The translations under genes were made by a program, and so were the position numbers. Shown in pieces: positions 1 through 8,722 of a stretch of 64,000 nucleotides of DNA. Within the stretch, counting starts at the first letter, position 1. Each line of letters begins with the position of its first letter. Source of the stretch: Bordetella petrii (GTDB taxonomy: Bacteria > Pseudomonadota > Gammaproteobacteria > Burkholderiales > Burkholderiaceae_B); contig NC_010170.1 in the NCBI RefSeq assembly GCF_000067205.1, forward strand, positions 1-64,000, in the 5' to 3' direction. Under the pieces are notes generated by a model. It worked only from the letters and a program-made list of their open reading frames with translations. It did no database searches and was not told the DNA's origin.

Positions 1-1437
1 ATGAAAGAATTCTGGCAGACCTGCGTCAGTCGTCTAGAGCAGGAACTCCCCCCCCAACAGATCAGCGCCTGGATACGGCCGCTGGTGCCGCTTGCGTACG
101 ACGAGACGCAGGCCGTGTTACGCGTTGCCGCTCCCAATCGGTTCAAGCTCGACTGGGTGCGCAAGAACTTTTCCCACCAGATAGAGGCCCTGGCGGCGGA
201 ATGGTTCCAGCGCCCCGTGCAGGTGGCGTTCGAGCTGCCGGCCGGCGGCGCCGGGCCGCGCATGCCGGCGGTGCCGCGGACCCCCGCGGGGGCTCCGGCC
301 CCGGTTTCCGCCGGCATGGCCGCCACGCCAGCCGGCGCGCCCGCCCAGGCGCCGGTGGCGCCTGCCGCCGTGGCGGCGGCAGTGCAGGCCGATGCCGCTG
401 GGGTGGTGTACGAGCGCTCGCGCCTGAACACCGACCTGACCTTCGACAACTTCGTCACCGGCAAGGCCAACCAGTTGGCCCGCGCGGCGGCGCTGCAGGT
501 GGCCGAGAACCCCGGCATTTCGTACAACCCGCTGTTCCTGTATGGCGGCGTGGGCCTGGGCAAGACGCACCTCATCCACGCCATCGGCAACGCCATGGTG
601 GCGGCCGGCACGGGGGTGCGGGTGCGCTACGTGCACGCCGACCAATACGTGTCCGACGTGGTGAAGGCATACCAGCGCAAGGCGTTCGACGACTTCAAGC
701 GCTACTACCATTCGCTGGACCTGCTGCTGATCGACGACATCCAGTTCTTTTCCGGAAAAAGCCGCACGCAGGAAGAATTCTTCTATGCGTTCGAGGCGAT
801 GGTCGCGCAGCGCAAGCAGATCATCATCACCAGCGACACATACCCGAAAGAGCTGGCCGGCATCGACAGCCGCCTGATCTCGCGCTTCGATTCCGGCCTG
901 ACCGTCGCCATCGAGCCGCCCGAGCTCGAAATGCGCGTGGCGATCCTGCTGCGCAAGGCCGAGTCCGAAGGCGTGCCCATGCCCGAAGAGGTGGCCTTCT
1001 TCATCGCCAAGCACTTGCGCAGCAACGTGCGCGAACTGGAAGGCGCGTTGCGCAAGGTGCTGGCCTATGCGCGTTTCCACGGGCGCGACGTGCTGTCGGT
1101 CGATGTCTGCAAAGAAGCGCTGAAAGACCTGCTGTCGGTCTCCAATGGCCAGATCACGGTCGAGAACATCCAGAAGACCGTGGCCGACTTCTACAAGATC
1201 AAGGTCGCCGACATGTATTCGAAACGGCGGCCCGCCAATATTGCCTTGCCGCGCCAGGTTGCCATGTACCTGGCCAAGGAGCTCACCCAGAAAAGCCTGC
1301 CGGAAATCGGCGACCTGTTCGGTGGCCGCGACCACACCACCGTACTGCATGCCGTACGCAAGATTTCCGACGCCCGCGCCAAGCAGGCCGAGCTGAACCA
1401 TACCCTGCACGTGTTGGAACAAACTCTAAAAGGATGA
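1..1437 (+). CDS. dnaA: Chromosomal replication initiator DnaA
   Basis: Cytoplasmic AAA+ initiator that binds DnaA boxes at oriC, melts the origin and loads DnaB. The 478-residue product has the family layout: N-terminal domain I (about 1-80), a low-complexity Ala/Pro linker (about 81-135), the ATPase core with Walker A GGVGLGKTH at 182-190 and Walker B LLLIDDIQ around 241-248, and domain IV with the DNA-binding signature GGRDHTTV at 441-448. The gene begins at base 1 of the window, suggesting the replicon was numbered from dnaA, so oriC would be upstream and out of view. Its stop TGA overlaps an ATG (ATGA) leading into dnaN, so the two are translationally close. Identification is secure. Confidence 0.98.
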   Translation: MKEFWQTCVSRLEQELPPQQISAWIRPLVPLAYDETQAVLRVAAPNRFKLDWVRKNFSHQIEALAAEWFQRPVQVAFELPAGGAGPRMPAVPRTPAGAPAPVSAGMAATPAGAPAQAPVAPAAVAAAVQADAAGVVYERSRLNTDLTFDNFVTGKANQLARAAALQVAENPGISYNPLFLYGGVGLGKTHLIHAIGNAMVAAGTGVRVRYVHADQYVSDVVKAYQRKAFDDFKRYYHSLDLLLIDDIQFFSGKSRTQEEFFYAFEAMVAQRKQIIITSDTYPKELAGIDSRLISRFDSGLTVAIEPPELEMRVAILLRKAESEGVPMPEEVAFFIAKHLRSNVRELEGALRKVLAYARFHGRDVLSVDVCKEALKDLLSVSNGQITVENIQKTVADFYKIKVADMYSKRRPANIALPRQVAMYLAKELTQKSLPEIGDLFGGRDHTTVLHAVRKISDARAKQAELNHTLHVLEQTLKG

Positions 1438-1439
1438 AC

Positions 1440-2549
1440 ATGCAACTCGTACAAACCACGCGCGATGCATTGCTGAAACCGCTGTCGACCGTGGCGGGAA
1501 TCGTCGAAAGACGCCATACCCTGCCCATCCTGGCGAACATCCTCATGCGCAAGGAAGGCAACAAGGTCGCCTTCATTGCCACCGACCTCGAAGTCCAGAT
1601 CACCACCCATGCCGATTTCGGCGTGGGCCAGGACAACGAATCCACCACGGTAGCGGCCCGCAAGCTGCTCGATATCCTGAAGGCGCTACCCGACACCGGC
1701 GAGGTCAAGCTGGGCCTGGCCAACAACAAGCTGTCGGTGCAATCGGCAAAGAGCCGCTTCGCGCTGCAAACCCTGGCGGCCAGCGAGTTCCCCACCGTGG
1801 CGCAGCCCGAAAAATGGGACGTCTCGCTGTCGCTGCCGCAGCGCACGCTGCGCCACCTGCTCAACATGGTGCACTTCGCCATGGCGCAGCAAGATATCCG
1901 CTACTACCTGAACGGCATGCTGCTGGTGTTCGAGGCCGGCTGCGTGCGCGCCGTGGCAACCGATGGCCACCGCCTGGCGCATTGCGCCACGGCGGCCGAC
2001 GGCATCACCGAACGCCATGAAGTCATCGTGCCGCGCAAGACCGTGCTGGAAATGCAACGCCTGCTCGAAGACTCCGACGAGCCCGTCGCCGTCGACGTGG
2101 CGCCGGGCCAGATTCGTTTCCGCTTCGGCGATGTCGAGCTGGTGTCCAAGCTGGTAGAGGGCAAGTTCCCCGATTTCACCCGCGTGATTCCCACCAACTA
2201 CACCCGCCAGTTCGTGGTCAGCCGCGAGGCCCTGCAGGGCAGCCTGCAGCGCGCCGCCATTCTTACCACCGACAAGTTCAAGGGTGTGCGCCTGCAGCTC
2301 GCGCAGAACCAGATGAAGATTTCGTCTTCCAACGCCGAACAAGAAGAGGCGCAGGAAGAACTCGACATCGACTACGGCCACGAGCCCCTCGACGTGGGGT
2401 TCAACGTCAGCTATCTGCTCGACGTGCTGGCCAACGTCAAAACCGAGAACATCCAGTGGTCGGTCATGCCCGATGCGAACGCGTCGGCGCTGCTTACCCT
2501 GCCCGACGACGACCAGTTCAAGTACGTCGTCATGCCCATGCGGATCTGA
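1440..2549 (+). CDS. dnaN: DNA polymerase III beta sliding clamp DnaN
   Basis: Ring-shaped processivity clamp that tethers DNA polymerase III to DNA. The product starts MQLVQTTRDALLKPL and is 369 residues, the usual length, with three repeated clamp folds and the C-terminal VVMPMRI that ends many beta clamps. Two in-frame ATG codons are possible, at 1434 (overlapping the dnaA stop) and at 1440. I chose 1440 because AAAGGA at 1428-1433 sits at ribosome-binding distance and the length fits. The gene follows dnaA without a gap and precedes gyrB, the conserved origin-region order. Confidence 0.97.
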   Translation: MQLVQTTRDALLKPLSTVAGIVERRHTLPILANILMRKEGNKVAFIATDLEVQITTHADFGVGQDNESTTVAARKLLDILKALPDTGEVKLGLANNKLSVQSAKSRFALQTLAASEFPTVAQPEKWDVSLSLPQRTLRHLLNMVHFAMAQQDIRYYLNGMLLVFEAGCVRAVATDGHRLAHCATAADGITERHEVIVPRKTVLEMQRLLEDSDEPVAVDVAPGQIRFRFGDVELVSKLVEGKFPDFTRVIPTNYTRQFVVSREALQGSLQRAAILTTDKFKGVRLQLAQNQMKISSSNAEQEEAQEELDIDYGHEPLDVGFNVSYLLDVLANVKTENIQWSVMPDANASALLTLPDDDQFKYVVMPMRI

Positions 2550-2599
2550 TCCGCGCCCGTGGGTTTATGCCGCGCGGGCGCATGCCGCCCGCCGCGGTC

Positions 2600-2619
2600 C
2601 GGCCGCCAGGCCGTCTTTT
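2600..2619 (+). terminator. Small hairpin with T-rich tail between dnaN and gyrB
   Basis: CGGCC and GGCCG (2600-2604 and 2609-2613) can pair around a GCCA loop and are followed by TCTTTT. A second possible stem just upstream pairs GCGGGCG (2574-2580) with CGCCCGC (2586-2592). The short stem suggests partial termination or attenuation before gyrB rather than a strong stop. Confidence 0.45.
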
Positions 2620-2639
2620 GAAGTCTTAGCGATACCAAC

Positions 2640-5093
2640 ATGTCAGATCAGCAGAACAGCAATCCCGAGAACAGCGGCTACGGCGCCGATTCGATCAAGA
2701 TGCTCAAAGGGCTGGAGGCCGTGCGCAAGCGCCCAGGCATGTACATCGGCGACACTTCCGACGGCACGGGCTTGCACCACATGGTTTTTGAAGTGGTCGA
2801 CAACGCCATCGACGAGGCGCTGGCCGGTTACTGCGACGACATCGTGGTCACCATCCACACCGACAACTCGATTTCCGTTTCCGACAACGGCCGCGGCATC
2901 CCCACCGCCATCCACAAAGACGATGAATTCGGCCGCAGCGCAGCCGAAATCGTCATGACCGAACTGCACGCCGGCGGCAAGTTCGACCAGAACTCGTACA
3001 AGGTATCGGGGGGTCTGCACGGGGTGGGCGTGTCGTGCGTGAACGCGCTGTCGGAATGGCTGCGTCTGACCATCCGCCGCAACGGCGAAGTACACCAGAT
3101 GGAGTTCCGCCAGGGCGAGCGCGTAGCCCCGCTGGCGGTCACCGGCACCACCGACAAGCGCGGCACCGAAGTGCGCTTCCTGGCCGACCCCATCATCTTC
3201 AACAACATCGAGTACCACTACGACGTCCTATCCAAGCGGCTGCGCGAGCTGTCGTTCCTGAACAATGGCGTGAAGATCCGCCTGATCGACCAACGCCAGG
3301 GCAAGGAAGAGAACTTCGCGTTTTCGGGCGGGGTGCGCGGTTTCGTGGAGTACATCAACCGTTCCAAGACCGTGCTGCACCCCAACGTGTTCGCGGTGTC
3401 GGCCGAGTCCAACGCCGGCGGTGTGCCGGTGGGCGTGGAAGTGGCCATGCAATGGAACGACACGTACAGCGAAACGGTGCTGTGCTTCACCAACAACATT
3501 CCGCAGCGCGATGGCGGCACCCACATGACCGGCCTGCGCGCGGCCATGACCCGTGTCATCAACAAGTACATCGCCGACAACGAGCTGGCCAAGAAGGCCA
3601 AGGTCGAGACTTCGGGCGACGACATGCGCGAAGGCCTGGCCTGCGTGCTGTCGGTGAAGGTGCCCGAGCCCAAGTTCAGCAGCCAGACCAAAGACAAGCT
3701 GGTGTCCAGCGAAGTGCGGCCGGCGGTTGAAGAAGCCGTGGCGCGCACGCTGGAAACCTGGCTGCTGGAGCACCCCAACGACGCCAAGGCGCTGTGCGGC
3801 AAGATCGTCGAAGCGGCGCGCGCGCGCGAAGCCGCCCGCAAGGCGCGCGAAATGACGCGCCGCAAGAGCGTGCTGGAAGGCGCCGGCCTGCCCGGCAAGC
3901 TGGCCGACTGCCAGGAAAAAGACCCGGCGCTGTGCGAGCTGTATATCGTCGAGGGCGATTCCGCCGGCGGCTCGGCCAAGCAAGGCCGCGACCGCAAGTT
4001 CCAGGCCATTCTGCCGCTGCGCGGCAAGGTGCTCAACGTCGAGAAGGCGCGCTTCGACCGCCTGATCGCCAGCGAACAGATCGCCACCCTGATCACCGCG
4101 CTGGGCACCAGCATCGGGCCCGATTTCAATATCGACAAGCTGCGCTACCACCGCCTGATCATCATGACCGACGCCGACGTGGACGGCGCGCACATCCGCA
4201 CGCTGTTGCTGACGCTGCTGTACCGCCAGATGCCCGAGCTGATCGAGCGTGGCTACGTATATATTGCGCAGCCGCCGCTGTACAAGGTGAAGGTGGGCCG
4301 CGAAGAGCGCTATCTGAAAGACGACCAGGAAGAAGCGCAGTTCATGCTGCAGCTGGCGCTGAAAGATGCCGAGCTGGTGCCCGCGCAGGGCGCGGCGCCC
4401 ATCACGGGCGAGGCGCTGGCCGAACTGGCGCGCCAGTACGTGCTGGCCGATGCCGTCATCGCCCGCCTGACCCGCTTGTTCGACGTGGATGCCCTGTCGG
4501 CCATGGCCGAAGGGGTCGAGATCGACCTGTCCTCGGGCGAGGCCGCCGCGGCTTCGGCCCAGCGCCTGTCCGACGCCATGCATGAAGCGGTGGCGGGCAA
4601 TGGCGTCGAGGTGGTGGCCGAGTTCGACGAGACCCACGAACAACATCGCCTGCTGGTGCGCCGCATGCACCATGGCAATGTGCGCGTCAGCGTCATCGAC
4701 GCCGATTTCGTGCAGGGTGCCGACTACGCCGTGCTGGCCAAGTCGGCCAGGACCTTCCTGGGCCTGATCGGCGCCGGCGCGTTCGTGGCGCGCGGCGAAG
4801 GCGACAAGCGCAAAGAGCAGTTCGTGGCCGATTTCCGCGAAGCCATGCAATGGCTTCGCAGCGAGGCCGAGCGCGGCATCTCGAAGCAGCGCTACAAGGG
4901 CCTGGGCGAAATGAACCCCGAGCAGCTGTGGGAAACCACCATGGACCCCACCGTGCGCCGCCTGCTACGCGTGAAGATCGAAGACGCCATCGCGGCCGAC
5001 GAGATCTTCACCACCCTGATGGGCGACGACGTCGAACCGCGCCGCGCGTTCATCGAAACGCACGCGCTGTCGGCGTCGAATATCGACGCGTGA
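2640..5093 (+). CDS. gyrB: DNA gyrase subunit B
   Basis: ATPase subunit of the type II topoisomerase that introduces negative supercoils, acting as GyrA2B2. The 817-residue product shows the GHKL ATPase (EVVDNAIDEALAG near 51-63, DNGRGIP at 82-88), the transducer domain, the TOPRIM domain (EGDSAGG near 438, DADVDGAH near 510) and the extra segment typical of Gram-negative GyrB before the C-terminal motif KGLGEMNPEQLWETT. The ATG at 2640 has no obvious Shine-Dalgarno sequence, but no better start is nearby and the N-terminus matches the family. It is the third gene of the origin-linked dnaA-dnaN-gyrB block. Confidence 0.98.
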   Translation: MSDQQNSNPENSGYGADSIKMLKGLEAVRKRPGMYIGDTSDGTGLHHMVFEVVDNAIDEALAGYCDDIVVTIHTDNSISVSDNGRGIPTAIHKDDEFGRSAAEIVMTELHAGGKFDQNSYKVSGGLHGVGVSCVNALSEWLRLTIRRNGEVHQMEFRQGERVAPLAVTGTTDKRGTEVRFLADPIIFNNIEYHYDVLSKRLRELSFLNNGVKIRLIDQRQGKEENFAFSGGVRGFVEYINRSKTVLHPNVFAVSAESNAGGVPVGVEVAMQWNDTYSETVLCFTNNIPQRDGGTHMTGLRAAMTRVINKYIADNELAKKAKVETSGDDMREGLACVLSVKVPEPKFSSQTKDKLVSSEVRPAVEEAVARTLETWLLEHPNDAKALCGKIVEAARAREAARKAREMTRRKSVLEGAGLPGKLADCQEKDPALCELYIVEGDSAGGSAKQGRDRKFQAILPLRGKVLNVEKARFDRLIASEQIATLITALGTSIGPDFNIDKLRYHRLIIMTDADVDGAHIRTLLLTLLYRQMPELIERGYVYIAQPPLYKVKVGREERYLKDDQEEAQFMLQLALKDAELVPAQGAAPITGEALAELARQYVLADAVIARLTRLFDVDALSAMAEGVEIDLSSGEAAAASAQRLSDAMHEAVAGNGVEVVAEFDETHEQHRLLVRRMHHGNVRVSVIDADFVQGADYAVLAKSARTFLGLIGAGAFVARGEGDKRKEQFVADFREAMQWLRSEAERGISKQRYKGLGEMNPEQLWETTMDPTVRRLLRVKIEDAIAADEIFTTLMGDDVEPRRAFIETHALSASNIDA

Positions 5094-5131
5094 TGCAACT
5101 CAGCGTAGAGCGGGCGGTTAGTTCGCACATA

Positions 5132-5227
5132 TCAGGAATTATGAGATGCCAAACGCTTTGCATTGAATAATTCGCGTATGTAAGGAATAATTGGGGCGAC
5201 TACGGCATTCGCCCTTTTTATTCCTGA
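5132..5227. promoter_or_regulatory. AT-rich probable HipB operator region
   Basis: Between gyrB and hipB the sequence becomes AT-rich and carries repeated and inverted motifs. TCAGGAAT (5132-5139) is mirrored by ATTCCTGA (5220-5227), and GAATAATT occurs twice exactly 20 bp apart (5165-5172 and 5185-5192), about two helical turns. Spaced operator sites are expected for autoregulation by a HipB dimer. Binding is inferred, not shown. Confidence 0.5.
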
Positions 5228-5239
5228 AATGTGAGAATT

Positions 5240-5542
5240 ATGGCGCGGACGCTTACCAAACCCCTCGAGCAAAGTCCGCTGGCTCTGGATCTGCAAGCGC
5301 TTGGGCAGTTGATCCGAAACCGGCGCGCGCATTCGCTGCTGCGTATCGACGATGCGGCGGCGCTGCTCGGCGTTTCCAAAGACACGCTGTCGCGCCTGGA
5401 AAACGGCCGGGCAGTCGGCACCGACAAGATGATGGCCGTGCTGCAGGGGCTGGGCCTGGCCATCATCATCACGGACAAGGCATTGGCCAGCACCGCCTTG
5501 CAGGCGATCGAGGGCGAACCTCGAGTAAAGGACGCTGGCTGA
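5240..5542 (+). CDS. hipB: HipB-like XRE-family antitoxin
   Basis: Probable antitoxin and autorepressor of the adjacent HipA kinase. The 100-residue product has a helix-turn-helix of the Cro/CI (XRE) class around LLGVSKDTLSRLENGRAV, followed by a short C-terminal segment. A GTG at 5231 is also in frame; I prefer the ATG at 5240 because GAGA lies just upstream. The stop overlaps the hipA start (TGATG), so the pair is translationally coupled. The AT-rich upstream region with spaced repeats would suit autorepression. HipB assignment rests on the HTH plus the HipA neighbour. Confidence 0.85.
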   Translation: MARTLTKPLEQSPLALDLQALGQLIRNRRAHSLLRIDDAAALLGVSKDTLSRLENGRAVGTDKMMAVLQGLGLAIIITDKALASTALQAIEGEPRVKDAG

Positions 5543-6885
5543 TGGCTCGTCACGCATTGAGCGTCATCGCGCCACAAGGGCGCGTTGGAACCTTGGTTTT
5601 CGAGTCCACCGAAGACCGGTACGAATTTATCTACGATCCGGCCTGGCCAGGCATCGCGCAGGCGTTTCCGTTGTCGCCACATATTCCGCTAGCCGGGCCG
5701 CCCGCCGCTTCCGGCGTGGTTGCCCGATTTTTGCAAAACCTGTTGCCGGAAGGCCGCGCGCTCGATGTGGCGTCGAGTTTTCATCGCGTGTCCAAGGGCA
5801 ATATTTTCGGGCTGATCAACCTGCTGGGCCGCGAGCCTGTGGGGGCGCTGAGTTTCCTGGCCGAGGACGCCGACGCGAGCCAAGCGGCGGCCGAACCGCG
5901 CCGGCCGATTTCCGACGCCGAACTGAGCGAGCGCATCCGCGCGCGCGACAGCGTGCCCTTTCCGGTTTGGGATGGCAAGGTTCGGCTGTCGGTAGCGGGG
6001 TTCCAGGACAAGCTTCAGGTGCTGCTGGAAGGCGATCAGGTCAGCCTGGTGGAGGCGCCCCTGGCCTCTACGCATATCCTCAAGCCGGAATCGCCCAACC
6101 CCGCCACGCCGTTCATGGTGGCCAACGAACATTTCTGCATGACGCTGGCCTTGCACATGGGCCTGCCGGTGGCACCGGTGCGCATTCGCCGCATTCCGGA
6201 ACCGGTGCTGCTTATCGAGCGGTTCGACCGGACGGTGGAATGGGCGCAAGACGGGCCAACCGCGGTTGCGGTACACCGCCGGCATGTCATTGACGCCTGC
6301 CAGGCGTTGGACATGCCCGTCGCGCTTAAATATGAGCGCAATATGGGCAGCGCCGAGCATGTCCGGCATATCCGGGATGGCGTGAGCTTCGAAAGGCTGT
6401 TCGCGCTGGCAGACGATTTCGAAAACCCGGCAGTCGCGCGCCAGTTCTTGCTGCGCTGGGCGATCCTGCAGTTGCTCATCGGCAACAGCGACGCTCATGG
6501 GAAGAATGTGTCGTTTTTCTTGAGCGGCGCGGGGCTTGCTCCCGCGAATCTGTATGACTTGGTCTGCGTGCATGCCTATGGCCAAGCCATCGAGCAGGAG
6601 ATGGCCATGGGGTATGGCGACGAGTTTCGCTGTAACGCCGTCACGGCATTCGACCTGGCCGACTTCGCGCATCGGGCCGGTTTGCCCGCGACACTGGTTG
6701 CCCGCGAGCTGGCTTCGATGGCGAAACAGGCTCAAAAACGGGTGGCAGCCCTGGCCCAGCACGAGGTGTACACCCCGAATGAGCGCCAGCATGTGCAGGG
6801 CATTGCCGCGTTCGTTCTTGCCCAGGCCGAGCGGCTTCTCCGGATCGCGCCGCAGGTGCCCAAAGTCGACCCGGAATTGTTGTGA
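5542..6885 (+). CDS. hipA: HipA-family serine/threonine kinase toxin
   Basis: Kinase toxin of a type II toxin-antitoxin module; E. coli HipA phosphorylates glutamyl-tRNA synthetase and promotes persistence. The 447-residue protein has the HipA N-terminal domain (about 1-110) and the kinase core: SVAGFQDKLQVLL, the ATP-binding THILKP, LLIERFDR, the HipA-type HVIDACQALDMP segment, and the catalytic loop NSDAHGKNVSFF with a downstream YDL metal-binding motif. All key residues are present, so the toxin looks active. The start overlaps the hipB stop. Targets other than GltX are possible, as HipA homologues differ in specificity. Confidence 0.93.
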   Translation: MARHALSVIAPQGRVGTLVFESTEDRYEFIYDPAWPGIAQAFPLSPHIPLAGPPAASGVVARFLQNLLPEGRALDVASSFHRVSKGNIFGLINLLGREPVGALSFLAEDADASQAAAEPRRPISDAELSERIRARDSVPFPVWDGKVRLSVAGFQDKLQVLLEGDQVSLVEAPLASTHILKPESPNPATPFMVANEHFCMTLALHMGLPVAPVRIRRIPEPVLLIERFDRTVEWAQDGPTAVAVHRRHVIDACQALDMPVALKYERNMGSAEHVRHIRDGVSFERLFALADDFENPAVARQFLLRWAILQLLIGNSDAHGKNVSFFLSGAGLAPANLYDLVCVHAYGQAIEQEMAMGYGDEFRCNAVTAFDLADFAHRAGLPATLVARELASMAKQAQKRVAALAQHEVYTPNERQHVQGIAAFVLAQAERLLRIAPQVPKVDPELL

Positions 6886-6951
6886 CCGGCCAGGCCGATC
6901 CGGCGGTGTCGAACACCTGAACATCGCGGCGTACGCGGCGCGGCCTTGACC

Positions 6952-6990
6952 GGCGTGGCCCCGGCAAGGGGAACCGTCCCGGGCCACGCC
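6952..6990. terminator. Hairpin between convergent hipA and the isochorismatase gene
   Basis: GGCGTGGCCC (6952-6961) is perfectly complementary to GGGCCACGCC (6981-6990), with a 19-nt loop. It lies between the 3' ends of two convergent genes, so it could serve both. No T-tract follows, so intrinsic termination is only probable. Confidence 0.5.
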
Positions 6991-6998
6991 GCCGCCAC

Positions 6999-7625
6999 TT
7001 ACTTCTTCTGTGTCAGCGTGGTGTAGCTGGTGATCAGGTTGCGGTAGTCGGGGATGTGGTTGGAGAACAGCGTGCCCAGGCCCTCGATGTCATTGCGCCA
7101 GTCGCGATGCAGTTCGCAGGCTGCGCCGAACCAGGTCATGAGCTGGGCGCCGGCCTTGCTCATGCGGTCCCAGGCGGCGTCGCGGGTCAGTTCGTTGAAG
7201 GTGCCCGAGGCGTCGGTCACGACGAACACTTCGAAGCCTTCTTCCAGGGCCGACAACGCCGGGAACGCGACGCACACTTCGGTGACCACGCCGGCGATGA
7301 TCAGCTGCTTCTTGCCGGTGGCCTTGACGGCCTTGACGAAGTCCTCGTTGTCCCAGGCGTTGATCTGGCCGGGACGCGGAATGAAAGGGGCGTCCGGAAA
7401 CAGGGTTTTCAGTTCGGGCACCAGCGGGCCGTTGGGGCCGTCTTCGAAGCTGGTGGTCAAGATGGTGGGCAGCTTGAAATACTTGGCCAGGTCGGCCAGC
7501 GCCAGCACGTTGTTCTTGAACTTGTCCGGATCGATGTCGCGCACCAGCGAAAGGAGGCCCGCCTGGTGGTCTACCAACAGTACAGCGGCGTTGTCTTTGT
7601 CCAGGCGGACGTAGGGCTTGCTCAT
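6999..7625 (-). CDS. YcaC-like isochorismatase-family hydrolase
   Basis: Cysteine hydrolase of the isochorismatase superfamily, closest in layout and length (208 residues) to E. coli YcaC, whose physiological substrate is uncertain. The central motif VVTEVCVAFPALSALEEG carries the expected nucleophilic cysteine, preceded by LLVDHQAG with the catalytic aspartate near the N-terminus. Upstream reading frame exists, but the ATG at 7625 is preceded by GGAG at good spacing and starts MSKPYVRLDKDNAAVLL as in the family. The pirin gene lies upstream on the same strand, separated by a strong hairpin; the two may share regulation by the divergent LysR protein. Confidence 0.88.
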   Translation of the reverse strand: MSKPYVRLDKDNAAVLLVDHQAGLLSLVRDIDPDKFKNNVLALADLAKYFKLPTILTTSFEDGPNGPLVPELKTLFPDAPFIPRPGQINAWDNEDFVKAVKATGKKQLIIAGVVTEVCVAFPALSALEEGFEVFVVTDASGTFNELTRDAAWDRMSKAGAQLMTWFGAACELHRDWRNDIEGLGTLFSNHIPDYRNLITSYTTLTQKK

Positions 7626-7675
7626 GGAAATCTCCAGGTATATGCAAAGGAAAATGCCCGGGATGGGCGGGTAGG

Positions 7676-7709
7676 CCGCGCGCGCCGCCGCTGCCGGCGG
7701 CGCGCGCGG
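7676..7709 (-). terminator. 15-bp GC hairpin directly after the pirin gene
   Basis: Positions 7676-7690 and 7695-7709 are perfect reverse complements (15 bp, alternating GC) around a four-base CTGC loop, starting 2 nt past the pirin stop codon. It is a likely terminator or mRNA 3' stabiliser that could lower expression of the following isochorismatase gene. No T-run is present. Confidence 0.55.
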
Positions 7710-7711
7710 AA

Positions 7712-8578
7712 TCAGGGAGCCATCTGGCCGAAGCGGCCGTGGTTGAAATCGTCGATGGCCTGGCGGATCTCGGCCTGGCTGTTCATCACGAAGGGGCCGT
7801 AGCCGACGATGGGCTCGTCGATCGGCTCGCCGCTCAAGAGCAGCAGCGTGACGTCGTTGTTGGCCTCGATCTGCACCCGGGTGCCCTCGCGGGCCAGATG
7901 CGCCAACTGGCCTTCGCGCACGATCTCGTCGCCGTTGATCTGCACCGTGCCATGCAGCACCGCCAGCGCCAGCGTGCGGCCTTCGGGCAAATCGAAGGTG
8001 GCCGTGCCTTGCTGGCGCAGCCGCACGTCCCACACGTCCAGCGGCGTGTGCGTGCGCGCTGGGCCGCGCCGGCCATTGAATTTGCCCGCGATGACGCGCA
8101 CCTGGCCCGCGTTGCCGGGCAGCCCGACGACCGGGATGTCGCGACTCAGCAGGGTCTGGTAACCCGGCTGGGACATCTTGTCGCGAGCCGGCAGATTCAC
8201 CCACAGCTGCACCATTTCCAGGGCCCCGCCCTGGCGGGTGAAGGCTTCGGAATGGAATTCCTCGTGCAGGATGCCGCCGGCCGCCGTCATCCACTGCACG
8301 TCGCCGGGTCCGATGTGGCCGCCCGCGCCGGTGGAGTCGCGATGGTCGACTTCGCCCTGGTACACGATGGTGACGGTTTCAAAGCCGCGGTGCGGATGCT
8401 GGCCGACGCCACGGGGCTTGACCGCCGGGGCGAACTGGGCCGGGCCGGCGTGGTCCAGCAAGAGAAACGGGCTGAGGTGCCGGCCATGGCTGTCGTAGCT
8501 GAACATTGAGCGCACCGGGAAGCCGTCGCCCACCCAATGGGGGCGAGGAGCGCTGTATACGCCAAGAACCTTTTTCAT
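7712..8578 (-). CDS. Pirin-family protein
   Basis: Bicupin metalloprotein of the pirin family; some bacterial members (YhaK, YhhW) have quercetinase activity or sense oxidative conditions. The 288-residue product has the N-terminal pirin cupin with conserved metal ligands in HPHRGFET and the later HEEF motif, then the C-terminal cupin. The ATG at 8578 has GGAGAAAAC upstream. The gene is divergent from a LysR regulator, a common arrangement for pirins, and is followed on the same strand by an isochorismatase-like hydrolase. The substrate is not predictable. Confidence 0.9.
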   Translation of the reverse strand: MKKVLGVYSAPRPHWVGDGFPVRSMFSYDSHGRHLSPFLLLDHAGPAQFAPAVKPRGVGQHPHRGFETVTIVYQGEVDHRDSTGAGGHIGPGDVQWMTAAGGILHEEFHSEAFTRQGGALEMVQLWVNLPARDKMSQPGYQTLLSRDIPVVGLPGNAGQVRVIAGKFNGRRGPARTHTPLDVWDVRLRQQGTATFDLPEGRTLALAVLHGTVQINGDEIVREGQLAHLAREGTRVQIEANNDVTLLLLSGEPIDEPIVGYGPFVMNSQAEIRQAIDDFNHGRFGQMAP

Positions 8579-8660
8579 GAGTTTTCTCCACTGCGGGTTG
8601 CGACCCTGCCGCAACCACCATGAAGAAACTATAGATTCAGGACAATGCCGGCGGTAGACC

Positions 8661-8677
8661 GTAAAATTGGCGCTTAC
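8661..8677. promoter_or_regulatory. Candidate LysR operator between pirin and lysR genes
   Basis: GTAA and TTAC flank an AATTGGCGC core (8661-8677), containing a T-N11-A arrangement as preferred by LysR-type regulators. It is located in the divergent intergenic region. Binding by the adjacent regulator is inferred. Confidence 0.4.
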
Positions 8678-8722
8678 CGTTCTATTTGATGAACGATATT
8701 TGAGCCGAATCTGGTGAGCGCT

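Noticed and set aside
201..1433. Long N-terminal extension of the dnaN frame into dnaA
   Set aside because: Arg/Gly/Pro-rich out-of-frame translation of dnaA; DnaN has its normal length from 1440.
1..2640. Chromosome origin (oriC) within the window
   Set aside because: No cluster of TTATCCACA-type boxes or AT-rich unwinding element was seen around dnaA-dnaN; the origin is expected before base 1.
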